Positions 23,885 through 33,025 of a stretch of DNA of 64,000 nt are shown here, in pieces. The translations under genes and the position numbers were made by a program. Every line of letters starts with the position of its first letter. Positions within the stretch are counted from its first letter, which is position 1. A model generated the notes under the pieces. The model was not told where the DNA came from and did no database searches. It worked only from the letters and a program-made list of their open reading frames with translations. Origin of the DNA: Acidobacteriota bacterium (GTDB lineage: Bacteria > Acidobacteriota > Terriglobia > 20CM-2-55-15); assembly GCA_022821145.1 (NCBI GenBank), contig JAJEEE010000047.1, forward strand, positions 1-64,000, read 5' to 3'.

Positions 23885-25219
23885 ATGCCGGAAGGACGAT
23901 TCCACGTCGCCAACTTCGGTTGCCGCGCCTCGCAGTCGGACGGCGCCGCCATCGAGGACGCGCTCGTCCGCGAGGGCGCGGCCCGCGCCGCGTCGCCGTT
24001 CGACGCCGACGTCGTCGTCATCAACTCGTGCACGGTGACCGAGGAAGCCGACCGCGACGTCGACCGGTTGATCCGCCGCATGAGCCGGCGCAGACCCGGC
24101 GCGCGCATCGTGGTCACCGGATGTTACGCGCAGCGCTCGCCCGCCGGGTTGGCGGCCATGCCCGGCGTCCGGTCCGTCGTCGGCAACTCCCACAAGTCCC
24201 ATGTACCGGCCCTGGCGCTGGAAGCGCTGAACGACCCCGCCGGAGACGGCCGCTCCGAGGTCTTCTGCAGCGACGTCTTCGAAAGCCCGGCCGCTGCGCC
24301 GGCGCCGGGCTCGGCGGGCCGGACGCGCGCCGTCGTCAAAGTGCAGGACGGCTGCGACGCCCGCTGTTCCTTCTGCATCATCCCCGCCGTTCGGGGCCCG
24401 GGCCGCAGCCTGGACCCGGCCGCCGTCGTCGAGCGCGTGGCCGGCCTGATCGAGGGCGGCCGCCGCGAGGTCGTGTTCTCGGGGATTCACCTGGGCGCCT
24501 ACGGCCGCGACCTCCGGCCGCGCACGCCGCTTGCGGCCTTGATCCGGCGGACGCTGGACGCGCTGCCGGGCCTGGAGCGCCTGCGGCTGAGCTCGATCGA
24601 GCCGCGGGAAATGAGCGCGGAAATCGTCGAGCTGGTCGCCGCCGAACCCCGAATCGCCGCGCACCTGCACGTACCGTTGCAGAGCGGTTCGGCGCGCGTG
24701 CTCCGAAGGATGCGGCGCCCCTACGGCCCGGCCGATTACCGGGACCTCGTCCGGCGCATCCGCGCCGCCATTCCCGACGCCGCCATCGGCGCCGACGTGA
24801 TGGTCGGCTTTCCGGGCGAGACCGACGACGAGTTCCTCGAAACGTTCCGGCTGATCGAGGCGTCGCCGCTGACCTATCTGCACGTCTTCCCGTTCTCGGC
24901 GCGCCCCGGGACGCCGGCCGCGGCCATGCCGGATCCCGTGCCGCGCCACGTCGCCCGGTTTCGCGGACACCGTCTCCGGCGCCTGATCGCCGAGAAGAAC
25001 GCGGCGTTCCGCCGATCGTTCGTCGGACGCGAGCTGGACGTCCTGGTTCTGGACGACGACGCCCGGAACGGTCGGAGGGCCGGCCTCACCGACAACTTCA
25101 TCCGGGCGCGCGCCCCCGAGGGTCTGGCGGTGAACCGGTGGCACGCCGTACGGGTGACGAGCCTCGACGAGGCCGGGATCACCGTCGACACGTTTGACCC
25201 GGGCGGCCGCACCGCGTAA
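23885..25219 (+). CDS. mtaB: tRNA t6A37 methylthiotransferase
   Basis: 444 residues. Order is UPF0004 domain (NFGCRASQSDG, NSCTVTEEAD, GCYAQRSPA with three cluster cysteines), radical SAM domain with QDGCDARCSFC (CxxxCxxC), and a C-terminal TRAM domain. MtaB adds a methylthio group to N6-threonylcarbamoyl-adenosine 37 in tRNAs reading ANN codons. The short third-cysteine spacing and NFGCRASQ favour MtaB over MiaB and RimO. It follows purE by 6 nt. Confidence 0.9.
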   Translation: MPEGRFHVANFGCRASQSDGAAIEDALVREGAARAASPFDADVVVINSCTVTEEADRDVDRLIRRMSRRRPGARIVVTGCYAQRSPAGLAAMPGVRSVVGNSHKSHVPALALEALNDPAGDGRSEVFCSDVFESPAAAPAPGSAGRTRAVVKVQDGCDARCSFCIIPAVRGPGRSLDPAAVVERVAGLIEGGRREVVFSGIHLGAYGRDLRPRTPLAALIRRTLDALPGLERLRLSSIEPREMSAEIVELVAAEPRIAAHLHVPLQSGSARVLRRMRRPYGPADYRDLVRRIRAAIPDAAIGADVMVGFPGETDDEFLETFRLIEASPLTYLHVFPFSARPGTPAAAMPDPVPRHVARFRGHRLRRLIAEKNAAFRRSFVGRELDVLVLDDDARNGRRAGLTDNFIRARAPEGLAVNRWHAVRVTSLDEAGITVDTFDPGGRTA

Positions 25220-25252
25220 CATTCGGCCATTCCATCGACGGTTCGGAGACCG

Positions 25253-26368
25253 ATGAAATACCGTGTTTCGATCGGCGCGGCGTTGGCCGCGGCGTTTCTT
25301 GCCGCCGGGGCCGACGCGGCCCACCACGCGCTCGGCGCGAAGTTCGACCCGTCCCGGCCGGTCGCGATCACGGGCACGGTCACCAAGGTCGATTGGCTGA
25401 ACCCCCACGTGCACATCTTCCTCGAGGTCGGCAGCGGCCCGGACACCGTGGCCTGGGCGGTGGAGTTGGAAAGCCGGATCGATTTGGGGCGCAGCGGTTG
25501 GACCGGCGACGAGCTGGCCGTCGGCGACGTCATCCGCGTCGAAGGCCCCTCGGCCCGCAACGAGACGCCGCAGGTGTGGGGCGAATCCGTCGTGCGCGCC
25601 GAAGACGGAGCGCGGCTCTACACGCTGACCGAGGCGGCCGCGATCCCACCCATCGCCGAGGCGCGTCCGACGCCGAGATGGCCGGACGGAACGCCCCGTC
25701 TGGGGCCGGAGCCGGGTGAACGGGGTTACTGGGGCAGGCCCGGCCTCACGTCGTTGATGGAAACCGGCGTGGAGGCCGACGTCGACGCCGACGGTCTCCT
25801 TGCCGACATCGCCGACGTCGATCGCGTCGCGCCGTTCCGCCAATGGGCCCGCGACCTGTACGCCGTCCGGCAGCGTGACGGCCTGAAGGACGATCCCCTG
25901 TTCCTCTACTGCAAGCCGCCGGGCGGGCCGCGGCAGTTCCAACTGCCCCAGGGCGTGCAGTTCGTTCAGGAACCGTACCGCGAGCGCATCTGGGTGATGA
26001 TCGGAGGCGGCAACCACAACTGGCGCTTCATCCACCTGGACGGGCGCGACCCGATGGATCCGGCGCAGCCCGACTTCGGCCATCCGCTCTACTACGGGCG
26101 GGCCGTCGCCGAGTGGGAGGGGGATACGCTGGTCGTCGAGACCATCGATTTCAACGAGGATTTCTGGTTCTCCAACGGCGGGCTGCCGCACACCGAACAG
26201 TTGCGGCTGATGGAGCGGATCACGCGGCCGGACCACGACACGCTCGAGTACGAGGTGACGATCGACGATCCGGGCGCCTACACCCGGCCGTGGACGGCCG
26301 CCTGGACGCTGGAGTGGATTCCGGGAGACGAACTCCCGCGCTACTTCTGCCAGGACAACCGACCCTAG
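25253..26368 (+). CDS. Secreted DUF6152-type fused protein
   Basis: 371 residues. Signal peptide to about ADAAHH. The N-terminal DUF6152-like beta domain (25-125) has HHALGAKFDPSRPV, GTVTKVDWLNPHVHI and WAVELES. The C-terminal domain carries WEGDTLVVETIDFNE, LPHTEQLRLMERITR and TIDDPGAYTRPW, ending with FCQDN. Function is unknown. The family is abundant in Acidobacteriota and probably periplasmic. The next two genes encode the same two domains separately. Confidence 0.75.
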   Translation: MKYRVSIGAALAAAFLAAGADAAHHALGAKFDPSRPVAITGTVTKVDWLNPHVHIFLEVGSGPDTVAWAVELESRIDLGRSGWTGDELAVGDVIRVEGPSARNETPQVWGESVVRAEDGARLYTLTEAAAIPPIAEARPTPRWPDGTPRLGPEPGERGYWGRPGLTSLMETGVEADVDADGLLADIADVDRVAPFRQWARDLYAVRQRDGLKDDPLFLYCKPPGGPRQFQLPQGVQFVQEPYRERIWVMIGGGNHNWRFIHLDGRDPMDPAQPDFGHPLYYGRAVAEWEGDTLVVETIDFNEDFWFSNGGLPHTEQLRLMERITRPDHDTLEYEVTIDDPGAYTRPWTAAWTLEWIPGDELPRYFCQDNRP

Positions 26369-26370
26369 TT

Positions 26371-26376
26371 ATGATT
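26371..26376 (+). promoter_or_regulatory. Candidate -10 for the 26.4-28.1 kb gene group
   Basis: TATGAT at 26371-26376 lies in the gap after the fused gene, with a strong ribosome site GGGAGGG (26425-26431) before the ATG at 26438. Confidence 0.35.
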
Positions 26377-26437
26377 TGACTTGAACGCCGTATTCGCCAA
26401 CACTCGATACCGATTCCGACCGACGGGAGGGAAGCCG

Positions 26438-26839
26438 ATGGGACTGCGAACCCTGGCGTGTCTGGCCGCCGTCAGCATCGTGGCCGCGTCCGCGCGACCG
26501 GCTGCGTCGCACCATGCGTTCGCCACCGAGTTCGACGCCAACAAGCCGGTGACCGTCACCGGTTACGTTACCCGGATTCAGTGGACGAACCCGCACACGT
26601 GGATCTACGTCAACGTCCCCGACGAGGAGGGCAACCTCGAGAACTGGGGCCTGGAGATGGGCTCTCCGATCGCGCTCTACGCTAACGGATGGAGCCGCGA
26701 TTCGCTCCAGCTCGGCGAGGAAGTCGAGGTGGAGGGCAGCCTGGCCCGTGACGGCAGCAACCGCGTGAACGCCCGGACGGTGTTGATCAAGCGGACGGGC
26801 GAGCTGTTCGGCGCGGCGTCGAGCCAGCCGGGTCAGTAG
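26438..26839 (+). CDS. Secreted DUF6152 single-domain protein
   Basis: 133 residues. Signal peptide followed by HHAFATEFDANKPVTVTG, RIQWTNPHTWIYV, NWGLEMGSP and LGEEVEVEGSLARDGS. These match the N-terminal domain of the fused paralogue. The conserved HH after the signal peptide and the WTNPH motif may bind metal or ligand (inference). ATG at 26438 is chosen for the GGGAGGG site and the signal peptide. The next gene, 6 nt away, encodes the matching C-terminal domain. Confidence 0.75.
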   Translation: MGLRTLACLAAVSIVAASARPAASHHAFATEFDANKPVTVTGYVTRIQWTNPHTWIYVNVPDEEGNLENWGLEMGSPIALYANGWSRDSLQLGEEVEVEGSLARDGSNRVNARTVLIKRTGELFGAASSQPGQ

Positions 26840-26845
26840 AGGCCG

Positions 26846-27715
26846 ATGATGCGCATCCGGCATGTCACGACCGCGGCGGCGGCCGCCCTCGTCCTGGCGT
26901 CCGGGGCCGTTCCGCTGCTGGCCCAGGCCGACGAGGACCTGCTGAACGATCCCCGGCCCGCGCCGCGCTGGCCCGACGGACGCGTGAATTTCGGAGCCCC
27001 TCCCGGAGAGTCGGGCATCTGGCAGCCCTGGGGACGGCCGCTGCTGGCCGACCCGGTGGGGATCCCGATCACCGTCAACGACCGGCAGGGCCGGGCCGCG
27101 TTCTCGGGCCCCCCGTTCGCCGGCAAGCCAACCGAGGACGACGTGCCGTTCCAGCCCTGGGCGCGCGCGATGTACGCCTACCGGGAGACCAACCTCTACG
27201 AGCCGTACATCCGCTGCAAGCCTTCGGGCGGCGCCCGTCTGTACATCAGCCCCTTCGGCGTCGAGTTCGTCGACCAACCGGAAACGCAGACGATCCTGCA
27301 GTTCGACGGCAACCTGCACACGTGGCGCATCATCTACATGGACGGCCGCGAACATCCCGAAGACCTCCAGCCGAGCTACTACGGCCATTCCATCGGACAC
27401 TGGGAAGGCGACACGCTGGTCGTCGACACGGTCGGCTTCAACGAACGCTTCTGGATCGACCGGCAGGGCATCCCGCACACCGACCGGCTACACCTGGTCG
27501 AACGGTTCACGCGCGAGAGCTTCGGAGCGATGAAGTACGAGATGATCATCGACGACCCCGGCGCGTACACCGACACATGGACGACGGGGTTCTATCTGCG
27601 TTGGGAGCCGGAGGAAGTCCTCTACGAGTACATCTGCCAGGAGAACAACCAGGCGATCGCCCTGGAAATGGATCCGTCGCGCCCGATCGAGCGCGTCTAC
27701 CAGTTCGTTCCGTAG
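26846..27715 (+). CDS. Secreted protein, C-terminal domain of the DUF6152 family pair
   Basis: 289 residues with a signal peptide ending near LLAQA. Motifs match the second domain of the fused paralogues: RPAPRWPDGRVNFG, GHWEGDTLVVDTVGFNE, IPHTDRLHLVERFTR, IIDDPGAYTDTW, EYICQENN. No known enzyme motif. Split here from the DUF6152 domain, which the preceding gene encodes; the pair probably works as a complex. Confidence 0.7.
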   Translation: MMRIRHVTTAAAAALVLASGAVPLLAQADEDLLNDPRPAPRWPDGRVNFGAPPGESGIWQPWGRPLLADPVGIPITVNDRQGRAAFSGPPFAGKPTEDDVPFQPWARAMYAYRETNLYEPYIRCKPSGGARLYISPFGVEFVDQPETQTILQFDGNLHTWRIIYMDGREHPEDLQPSYYGHSIGHWEGDTLVVDTVGFNERFWIDRQGIPHTDRLHLVERFTRESFGAMKYEMIIDDPGAYTDTWTTGFYLRWEPEEVLYEYICQENNQAIALEMDPSRPIERVYQFVP

Positions 27716-27716
27716 G

Positions 27717-28106
27717 ATGAATCGAAGACGGCGCGTCGCGGCCCTCGTCCTCGCCTGCCCATGGATCGCCGCCACCCTGGCGGCCCAGGAAGGCCATCCG
27801 TTGACCGGCGCCTGGTACGGTGAATGGGGACCGGAAGGCGACCGGCGCCAGGTGACGCTGGTCATGTCCTTCGACGGGACGGACGTGACCGGGATCATGG
27901 ACCCCGGACCCGCTTCCGCGGCGGTCCGGGCGCTCCTGGACTCCACGGACTGGACCGTGCGTATCGAGGCGGTGAGGCAGGACGGAACGGCGACCTATGT
28001 GGCCGAGGGCGTCATCGCCGACGTGGGCTCCCGCAACCGCAGCATATCCGGCACGTGGCAGGTCGGCGACAGCGTGTCGAGCTTCACCATTCGGCGGGAA
28101 GACTGA
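27717..28106 (+). CDS. Small secreted protein of unknown function
   Basis: 129 residues with a basic start (NRRRRVAAL) and signal peptide cut near LAAQE. The mature part is beta-rich (LTGAWYGEWGPEGDRRQVTLVM, SGTWQVGDSVSSFTIRRED) and lipocalin-like in flavour, but I do not recognise the family. The ATG overlaps the previous stop region by 1 nt spacing, so it belongs to the same operon. Confidence 0.6.
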   Translation: MNRRRRVAALVLACPWIAATLAAQEGHPLTGAWYGEWGPEGDRRQVTLVMSFDGTDVTGIMDPGPASAAVRALLDSTDWTVRIEAVRQDGTATYVAEGVIADVGSRNRSISGTWQVGDSVSSFTIRRED

Positions 28107-28115
28107 AACGCGCGT

Positions 28116-28733
28116 TCACGGCGCGTCCGCCAGCCCCCATTCCTCGAGCCACGCGCGCATCTGCGTGATCTCGTTCCGCTGCTCGACGAGGATCTCCTCG
28201 ACCAGGACGGCCAGCCCGTAGGGACGGCGGCCGTTGGCCAACTGCTGCCGCTGTTGCGCCTGGGACATGTCGATGGCGCCCTGGTGGTGGTGGATCATGC
28301 CCTCCAGCCAGAGCCGCTCGAACTCCGCTCCGGAGGCGGCCTCCAGCGCCGCCATCTGGGCGCTCGACAACATGCCGGCCATGGGCGGGTCCCCGTCGGG
28401 GGAGTGGTCGGGCATGGGCAGCCCGCGCGCCGCGGCCAGCCCCATCAGCGACCGCATCTGGGCGATCTCGGCCGCCTGCGCCCTCAGGACGTAGCCGGCG
28501 AAACGAACGAACTCTTCCCGGCCGGTCCGCTCCGGCACCATCCGGGACATGACGACGGCCTGCTCGTGGTGGACCGTCATGTGGTCGAGGAACATCAGGT
28601 CCTGCTCGTTGAACAACAGCGCCGCGGCCGGTGGATCGGTCTGCGCGGGCGCGGCCGGGCCGGCAGCCGGCGCCGATGCGGCCATCAGGACCGTGAGCGC
28701 CGGAACGATCATCGGATTCGAAGCGCCTCGCAT
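28116..28733 (-). CDS. DUF305 family protein
   Basis: 205 residues with a signal peptide. The ferritin-like DUF305 helices show DHMTVHHEQAVVMSRM and a second copy, EGMIHHHQGAIDMSQ. Paired HH..Q motifs in each half suggest metal binding; some family members occur with copper-resistance genes. An AAGGAG site precedes the ATG. It follows the LVIVD-type gene by 31 nt on the same strand and may be co-transcribed. Confidence 0.8.
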   Translation of the reverse strand: MRGASNPMIVPALTVLMAASAPAAGPAAPAQTDPPAAALLFNEQDLMFLDHMTVHHEQAVVMSRMVPERTGREEFVRFAGYVLRAQAAEIAQMRSLMGLAAARGLPMPDHSPDGDPPMAGMLSSAQMAALEAASGAEFERLWLEGMIHHHQGAIDMSQAQQRQQLANGRRPYGLAVLVEEILVEQRNEITQMRAWLEEWGLADAP

Positions 28734-28764
28734 GGCGTGACTCCTTGGGCGGCCGTCACCCGGA

Positions 28765-30699
28765 TCAATGGGGGCTCGTGCGGTTGGACGAATAGATGCC
28801 GTCCGGCAGCAGCTCGTCGGCGCGCGGGCCGGTGTACTTCAACACGTGCAACCCGGTGTGATTGTCCCCCACGTAGATCAGGCCGTTGTGGAGATCGGGA
28901 TAGGACATGACGTCCCCCCACGGCACCGGGCGCGCGTGGCCGACTTCCCTCGGGTTGAAGGGATTCGAGATGTCGATCGCCCGGACGCCCTGCCCCAGCC
29001 AGTTGACGAAGACCAGGTTCTCCAGCACGGTCGGGTTGTGCGCGTGCATCATCGGCCGGATCGTCGCGCCGGGCGGCACGGGTTGCGCCAGGCAGTTCTC
29101 GACGATGCTGTCCGACATCGCGTGGCCGCCGATCATCATGGGGGAGATCTCGGACTCCACGTTGATGATCCGAAGGCTCCGTTCCGGGCATGGGCCGAAC
29201 GGCCATTCCTCGGTGATGACGACGTAGGCGGGCCGCCCGTCCGCGTTCGAGCCCGACAGCGACGGCCGGTTCGGGACCGGGACCGCGCTGTGGACGCTGA
29301 CGGACGCGACGAACGGCGGCGCGAAGTCGAACCGGGACCGTTCCTCGAGCCGCGTGTACCGCACCAGCTTCCGGGCGTCGGACATGTCGGAGGCGAGCAT
29401 CGCCAACAGGCCGGGGTCGGAGTTGAGAACGGGATGCACGCAATCGTTGGCCGCCTCGGGGAGCCGCCCCACGTCGACCAGGCCGCCCACCACGCCGTCG
29501 ACCCAGACGTTGGTCGAGCTGGGATTGCAGACGGCGCCGGAGGCCAGGTCGGCGTTCGTGTTGTTGGCGATCATGGCGGTGTTCAGGATGTACATACCGG
29601 CCGTGCCGCCCGCCGAGTAGAATCGCTCGCCGTCGTCCGACATCGCTCCGGAATGCAGGTCGTTGCCCTGGGACGGTTGCGACGCGCCCGGGCGTCCCCA
29701 CTGGTCGGTCAGGTGGCTGTAGTCGGGAAAGCGTCCGTCCGAGAACAGGCCGGTCGCGTCGGGCGCCTCGTCGCGCACGGGGCCGCCGACTTCTTCCAGC
29801 GTGAACGACGCCAGGAAGACCGGCTCGTCGAGCACCGCTCCGGTCGTCTCGTCCGTGACGGCCGTGAAGACCAGGTCCTCTTCCTGCGAGCCGTAGGTCT
29901 GCGAGATGACGACGAAACGATTGGCATTGTCCGGATCGTGCCAGAGATAGAATTCGTGCGCCAGGACCCCGGCCGCCGTCGCGCCTTCGTCCATCGGCAG
30001 GCACGTTTCGGGATCCAGCGTGTACACGATCACGTCGCCGCCGGTGCCCGTGGCCGCCGAGCGCGCCATGAGCATGCGCTCGACGCCGTCCGTCGACGTG
30101 TACCCGTACGGACGCAGCTCCCGGTCGCGCACGGCCGTGTCGCGGGTGACGGTCATCAACTGGGGCATCGTGCCGATCTCGACCGGCGGGTCGTTCTCCG
30201 GATCGTCCTGGATCCGGAAGATCCGGACGTCGCGGGTGACGCCGGGACCGGTCGTGTTGGTCGAGTTGCTCCGCCCCCAGTACAGGCACTGGCCGGCGAT
30301 TCCGAGACCCGTCGAGCCCCACCCGGTCGGGAAGCCGTCCAGATCGCCGCCCGACCACTCGCCGGTGTCGGGGTCCAGCTCCGACGGGGCCGTGGGCAGC
30401 CAGTGCAGCCACTCGAAGTTGGCGAACAGCCCCAGCCGCTCGGCGGCCACGAACGCCCCGGCGTGCGCGTCCTCCGGCGACGACGTCGCATCCAGGTTCC
30501 CGGACGCGTCCAGGCGGCCGCCCGGCAACTCCGCGAAGGGTATGTCGAACGTGTCGAAGGTGACCGGCACGCAGCGGACCGGATCCTCGAGCGCGGGGTC
30601 CTCGCAGAGCTCGGGCGCGCCGCCCGCACCCTGACGGGGCGCGGCTCCAGCAATGCCGGTCAACAGTGAGAGCGTCAGAATCATCCCTTGCAATCGCAT
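28765..30699 (-). CDS. Large secreted LVIVD/beta-propeller-type protein
   Basis: 644 residues. Signal peptide LTLSLLTGIAGAAP at the start. It contains LVIVD-like strands (VFVNWLGQGVRAIDISNPFNP, GLIYVGDNHTGLHVLKY) of surface beta-propellers and several Cys. The ATG at 30699 has GGAGG upstream, which fixes the start against longer frames. Function unknown; probably extracellular or periplasmic. It is divergent from the DUF6152-type gene at 30845. Confidence 0.65.
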   Translation of the reverse strand: MRLQGMILTLSLLTGIAGAAPRQGAGGAPELCEDPALEDPVRCVPVTFDTFDIPFAELPGGRLDASGNLDATSSPEDAHAGAFVAAERLGLFANFEWLHWLPTAPSELDPDTGEWSGGDLDGFPTGWGSTGLGIAGQCLYWGRSNSTNTTGPGVTRDVRIFRIQDDPENDPPVEIGTMPQLMTVTRDTAVRDRELRPYGYTSTDGVERMLMARSAATGTGGDVIVYTLDPETCLPMDEGATAAGVLAHEFYLWHDPDNANRFVVISQTYGSQEEDLVFTAVTDETTGAVLDEPVFLASFTLEEVGGPVRDEAPDATGLFSDGRFPDYSHLTDQWGRPGASQPSQGNDLHSGAMSDDGERFYSAGGTAGMYILNTAMIANNTNADLASGAVCNPSSTNVWVDGVVGGLVDVGRLPEAANDCVHPVLNSDPGLLAMLASDMSDARKLVRYTRLEERSRFDFAPPFVASVSVHSAVPVPNRPSLSGSNADGRPAYVVITEEWPFGPCPERSLRIINVESEISPMMIGGHAMSDSIVENCLAQPVPPGATIRPMMHAHNPTVLENLVFVNWLGQGVRAIDISNPFNPREVGHARPVPWGDVMSYPDLHNGLIYVGDNHTGLHVLKYTGPRADELLPDGIYSSNRTSPH

Positions 30700-30797
30700 G
30701 CCATGCCTCCTGGCCCATCGTCGATCATACGCCTCGGGTCCATCGTCGAGGAGATGTTCCCCGGACTTTCCGTGCGTCCCGCGTTCGTGACGTTTCG

Positions 30798-30826
30798 TTG
30801 ACCTCCCGGTCGAGCTGTAGTCTGAT
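30798..30826 (+). promoter_or_regulatory. Promoter of the 30.8-31.9 kb gene
   Basis: TTGACC (30798-30803), 17 bp spacer, TCTGAT (30821-30826), 18 nt before the ATG at 30845. Confidence 0.5.
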
Positions 30827-30844
30827 TGCACCCAGGAACCGGAC

Positions 30845-31873
30845 ATGACGACAGGGATCACGCTGGCAGGACTCCTCGCGCTCTCGGCGCCGGCGGCCGC
30901 CCACCACAGCGACGCCGCTCTGGACATGAACGCGGTCGTCACCTTCGAGGGTACCGTCACCGAGTATACGATGCGCAATCCCCACGCCTATTTCACGGTG
31001 GAAGCCGTCAACCCGGCGGGCGAAAGCGTCGAGTGGACCGTGCAGATGGCCTCGGCGCTCACGATCGGGCGGCGTGGCTGGGCGCGCGATTCCCTGTCGT
31101 TCGGCGACCGGGTGACGGTGAACGTCCGCCCGGCCCGCGACGGGCGACCGTACGGCCTGCTGGTTTCGGTCGAGCGCGACGGGCGGCCCGTCGTCTCGCC
31201 GCCGGGCGCCGGCCGCGGCGCCGTCGCGACGACGCCCGCCGCGACGTCCCTGGCGGGCGTCTGGATCGTCGATCGGGCAAGCCTGGGTCCCGACTATCCC
31301 GGCGGATTGGATCAACTCATGATCCGGGAGCTGCGCCTGACCGAGCGGGGCCGGATCGCCGAGGCCGAGTACAGCCAGAACGACCCGGACAATCCCGAGC
31401 TGGCGTGCATGACGAAGCCGACGCCCGGCGGGATCGTCTACACGGACCTCTACCCGATGCAGATCGAGGTCATCGAGGACGAAGACGTCGTGATGATCCG
31501 CAGCCAGTACTTCGACCAGGAGCGCACGGTCTACATGGACGGCCGGCCCCATCCCGACGACGGCCAGCGCACGCACGAGGGTCACTCGATCGGCCGCTGG
31601 GAAGGCGACGTGCTCGTCGTGGACACGGCGAACTTCGCGGACAACCGGTCGCCCTACCAGAACGGCATTCCGTCCGGCGCCCGGAAGCACGTGGTCGAGC
31701 GTTACCGGTTGCACGAGGACGGCCGGCGCCTGACCGTCGAGTTCACCCTGGAAGACCCGGACTACATCGCCGAGCCGATGACGCACACCCGGGACCTGCT
31801 CTATGCGCCGCACCTGGAGTTGACGCCGTTCGACTGCGACCCGGAAGCGACCCGCCGCTACCTGCCCCAGTGA
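30845..31873 (+). CDS. Secreted DUF6152-type fused protein
   Basis: 342 residues. Short signal peptide, then HHSDAALDMNAVVTFEG, EYTMRNPHAYFTV and WTVQMASALT of the DUF6152 domain. A glycine/alanine linker (~118-130) leads to the second domain with IGRWEGDVLVVDTANFAD, IPSGARKHVVERYRL and TLEDPDY. The second domain lacks the usual C-terminal CQ..N end but has FDCDPE. Third fused or split version of the pair in the window. Function unknown. Confidence 0.72.
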   Translation: MTTGITLAGLLALSAPAAAHHSDAALDMNAVVTFEGTVTEYTMRNPHAYFTVEAVNPAGESVEWTVQMASALTIGRRGWARDSLSFGDRVTVNVRPARDGRPYGLLVSVERDGRPVVSPPGAGRGAVATTPAATSLAGVWIVDRASLGPDYPGGLDQLMIRELRLTERGRIAEAEYSQNDPDNPELACMTKPTPGGIVYTDLYPMQIEVIEDEDVVMIRSQYFDQERTVYMDGRPHPDDGQRTHEGHSIGRWEGDVLVVDTANFADNRSPYQNGIPSGARKHVVERYRLHEDGRRLTVEFTLEDPDYIAEPMTHTRDLLYAPHLELTPFDCDPEATRRYLPQ

Positions 31874-31886
31874 GACAGCGGCCGGA

Positions 31887-32267
31887 CTATACCGATTCCA
31901 GAACGACGACGGCCGCCGAAACCCGCCGGTCGTGCGTGAGGGAGACGTGAAACCGGCCCGCGCCGAGTTCGCGCGCCCGTGCCAGCGCGCCGCCGTGCAG
32001 AACGAGACGGGGTTGCCCCGAAGAGAGGCGCTCGACCTCGACATCCTTCCAGCGGACGCCCCGCGCCCAACCCGTCCCCAGGGCCTTGAACGCGGCTTCC
32101 TTGGCGGCGAACCTTGCGGCGAAGTGAATGGGGGGGTGCGCCGCGCCCTGGCAGTAGACGGCTTCCCCGGGGGTGAAGATGCGTGAAACGAACCGGCCGG
32201 CAAAGCGTTCGAGCGAGTTCGCGATACGCTCGTTCTCGATCACGTCGATGCCGATGCCGATGACCAC
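31887..32267 (-). CDS. acpS: Holo-[acyl-carrier-protein] synthase
   Basis: 126 residues. GIGIDVIENERI has the Mg2+ Asp and RFAAKEAAFKALG has the Glu and CoA-binding Lys. AcpS moves 4'-phosphopantetheine from CoA to the acyl carrier protein. GTG start. Its promoter must lie in the short gap to the divergent pgeF gene. Confidence 0.93.
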   Translation of the reverse strand: MVIGIGIDVIENERIANSLERFAGRFVSRIFTPGEAVYCQGAAHPPIHFAARFAAKEAAFKALGTGWARGVRWKDVEVERLSSGQPRLVLHGGALARARELGAGRFHVSLTHDRRVSAAVVVLESV

Positions 32268-32314
32268 GTTTGGCTCCGTTCCGTCTCCCGGATGACGCCC
32301 GTCGAGAAGCAGCC

Positions 32315-33025
32315 ATGTTACACACGCGGACGCGCTCCCACATCACGTTTCTGACCGCGCCCGTGCTGGAGGCCATACCGGGCGTGGTGCACGCGTTCTC
32401 GACCCGGCGCCCGGACCCGGATGACGGCTTCGCCGCCGTCGCGGGCATGGACGGGTGGCCGGCGGTGCGGCTCCGGCAGATCCACTCCGACCGGGTGCAC
32501 TGGGTGGCCGGGGGCCGGCTCCCGGACGCGCCGCTGGAAGGAGACGCGGCCGGAACCGCGCTTCCGGGCGTCGCCCTCGGCGTGAGAACGGCCGACTGCG
32601 TGCCCGTGCTGATCGCGGATCGCGCGGGAACCGTCGTGGCCGCCGCCCACGCCGGCTGGCGCGGAACCGCGGCCGGAGTGGTTCGCCGGACCGTCGATCG
32701 GATGGCCTCCGAATGGGGTGTGGCCGCCGCCGACCTCGCCGCGGCCGTCGGGCCGCACATCGGCGTCTGTTGCATGGAAGTCGGCGAAGATGTCGTGGAT
32801 CGATTCGACCAACCCGAAGTCTTCGTGCGGCGTTCCGAGTGGCCCAGGCCACATCTCGACCTCGCCGCGGCCAATCGCGCCCAACTCGTGGCGGCCGGCG
32901 TGCCAGCGGATCGCGTCGAGGTCTCGACGCTGTGCACCCGGTGCCGCCCCGACCTGTTCCATTCCTACCGCCGCGACGGCAAGGGCGCGGGCCGCATGCT
33001 GTCCCTCATCGGCCGGGCGCCGTGA
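32315..33025 (+). CDS. pgeF: YfiH/PgeF multicopper-like purine phosphorylase/polyphenol oxidase
   Basis: 236 residues. The family binds zinc; motifs are RQIHSDRVHW, VRTADCVPVLIAD (Cys ligand), AAAHAGWRGTAAG (His ligand) and GPHIGVCCMEVGEDV. Known members act as purine nucleoside phosphorylase/adenosine deaminase or in peptidoglycan editing. ATG at 32315 is the natural start before the conserved domain. GTG of pcm overlaps the stop. Confidence 0.9.
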   Translation: MLHTRTRSHITFLTAPVLEAIPGVVHAFSTRRPDPDDGFAAVAGMDGWPAVRLRQIHSDRVHWVAGGRLPDAPLEGDAAGTALPGVALGVRTADCVPVLIADRAGTVVAAAHAGWRGTAAGVVRRTVDRMASEWGVAAADLAAAVGPHIGVCCMEVGEDVVDRFDQPEVFVRRSEWPRPHLDLAAANRAQLVAAGVPADRVEVSTLCTRCRPDLFHSYRRDGKGAGRMLSLIGRAP

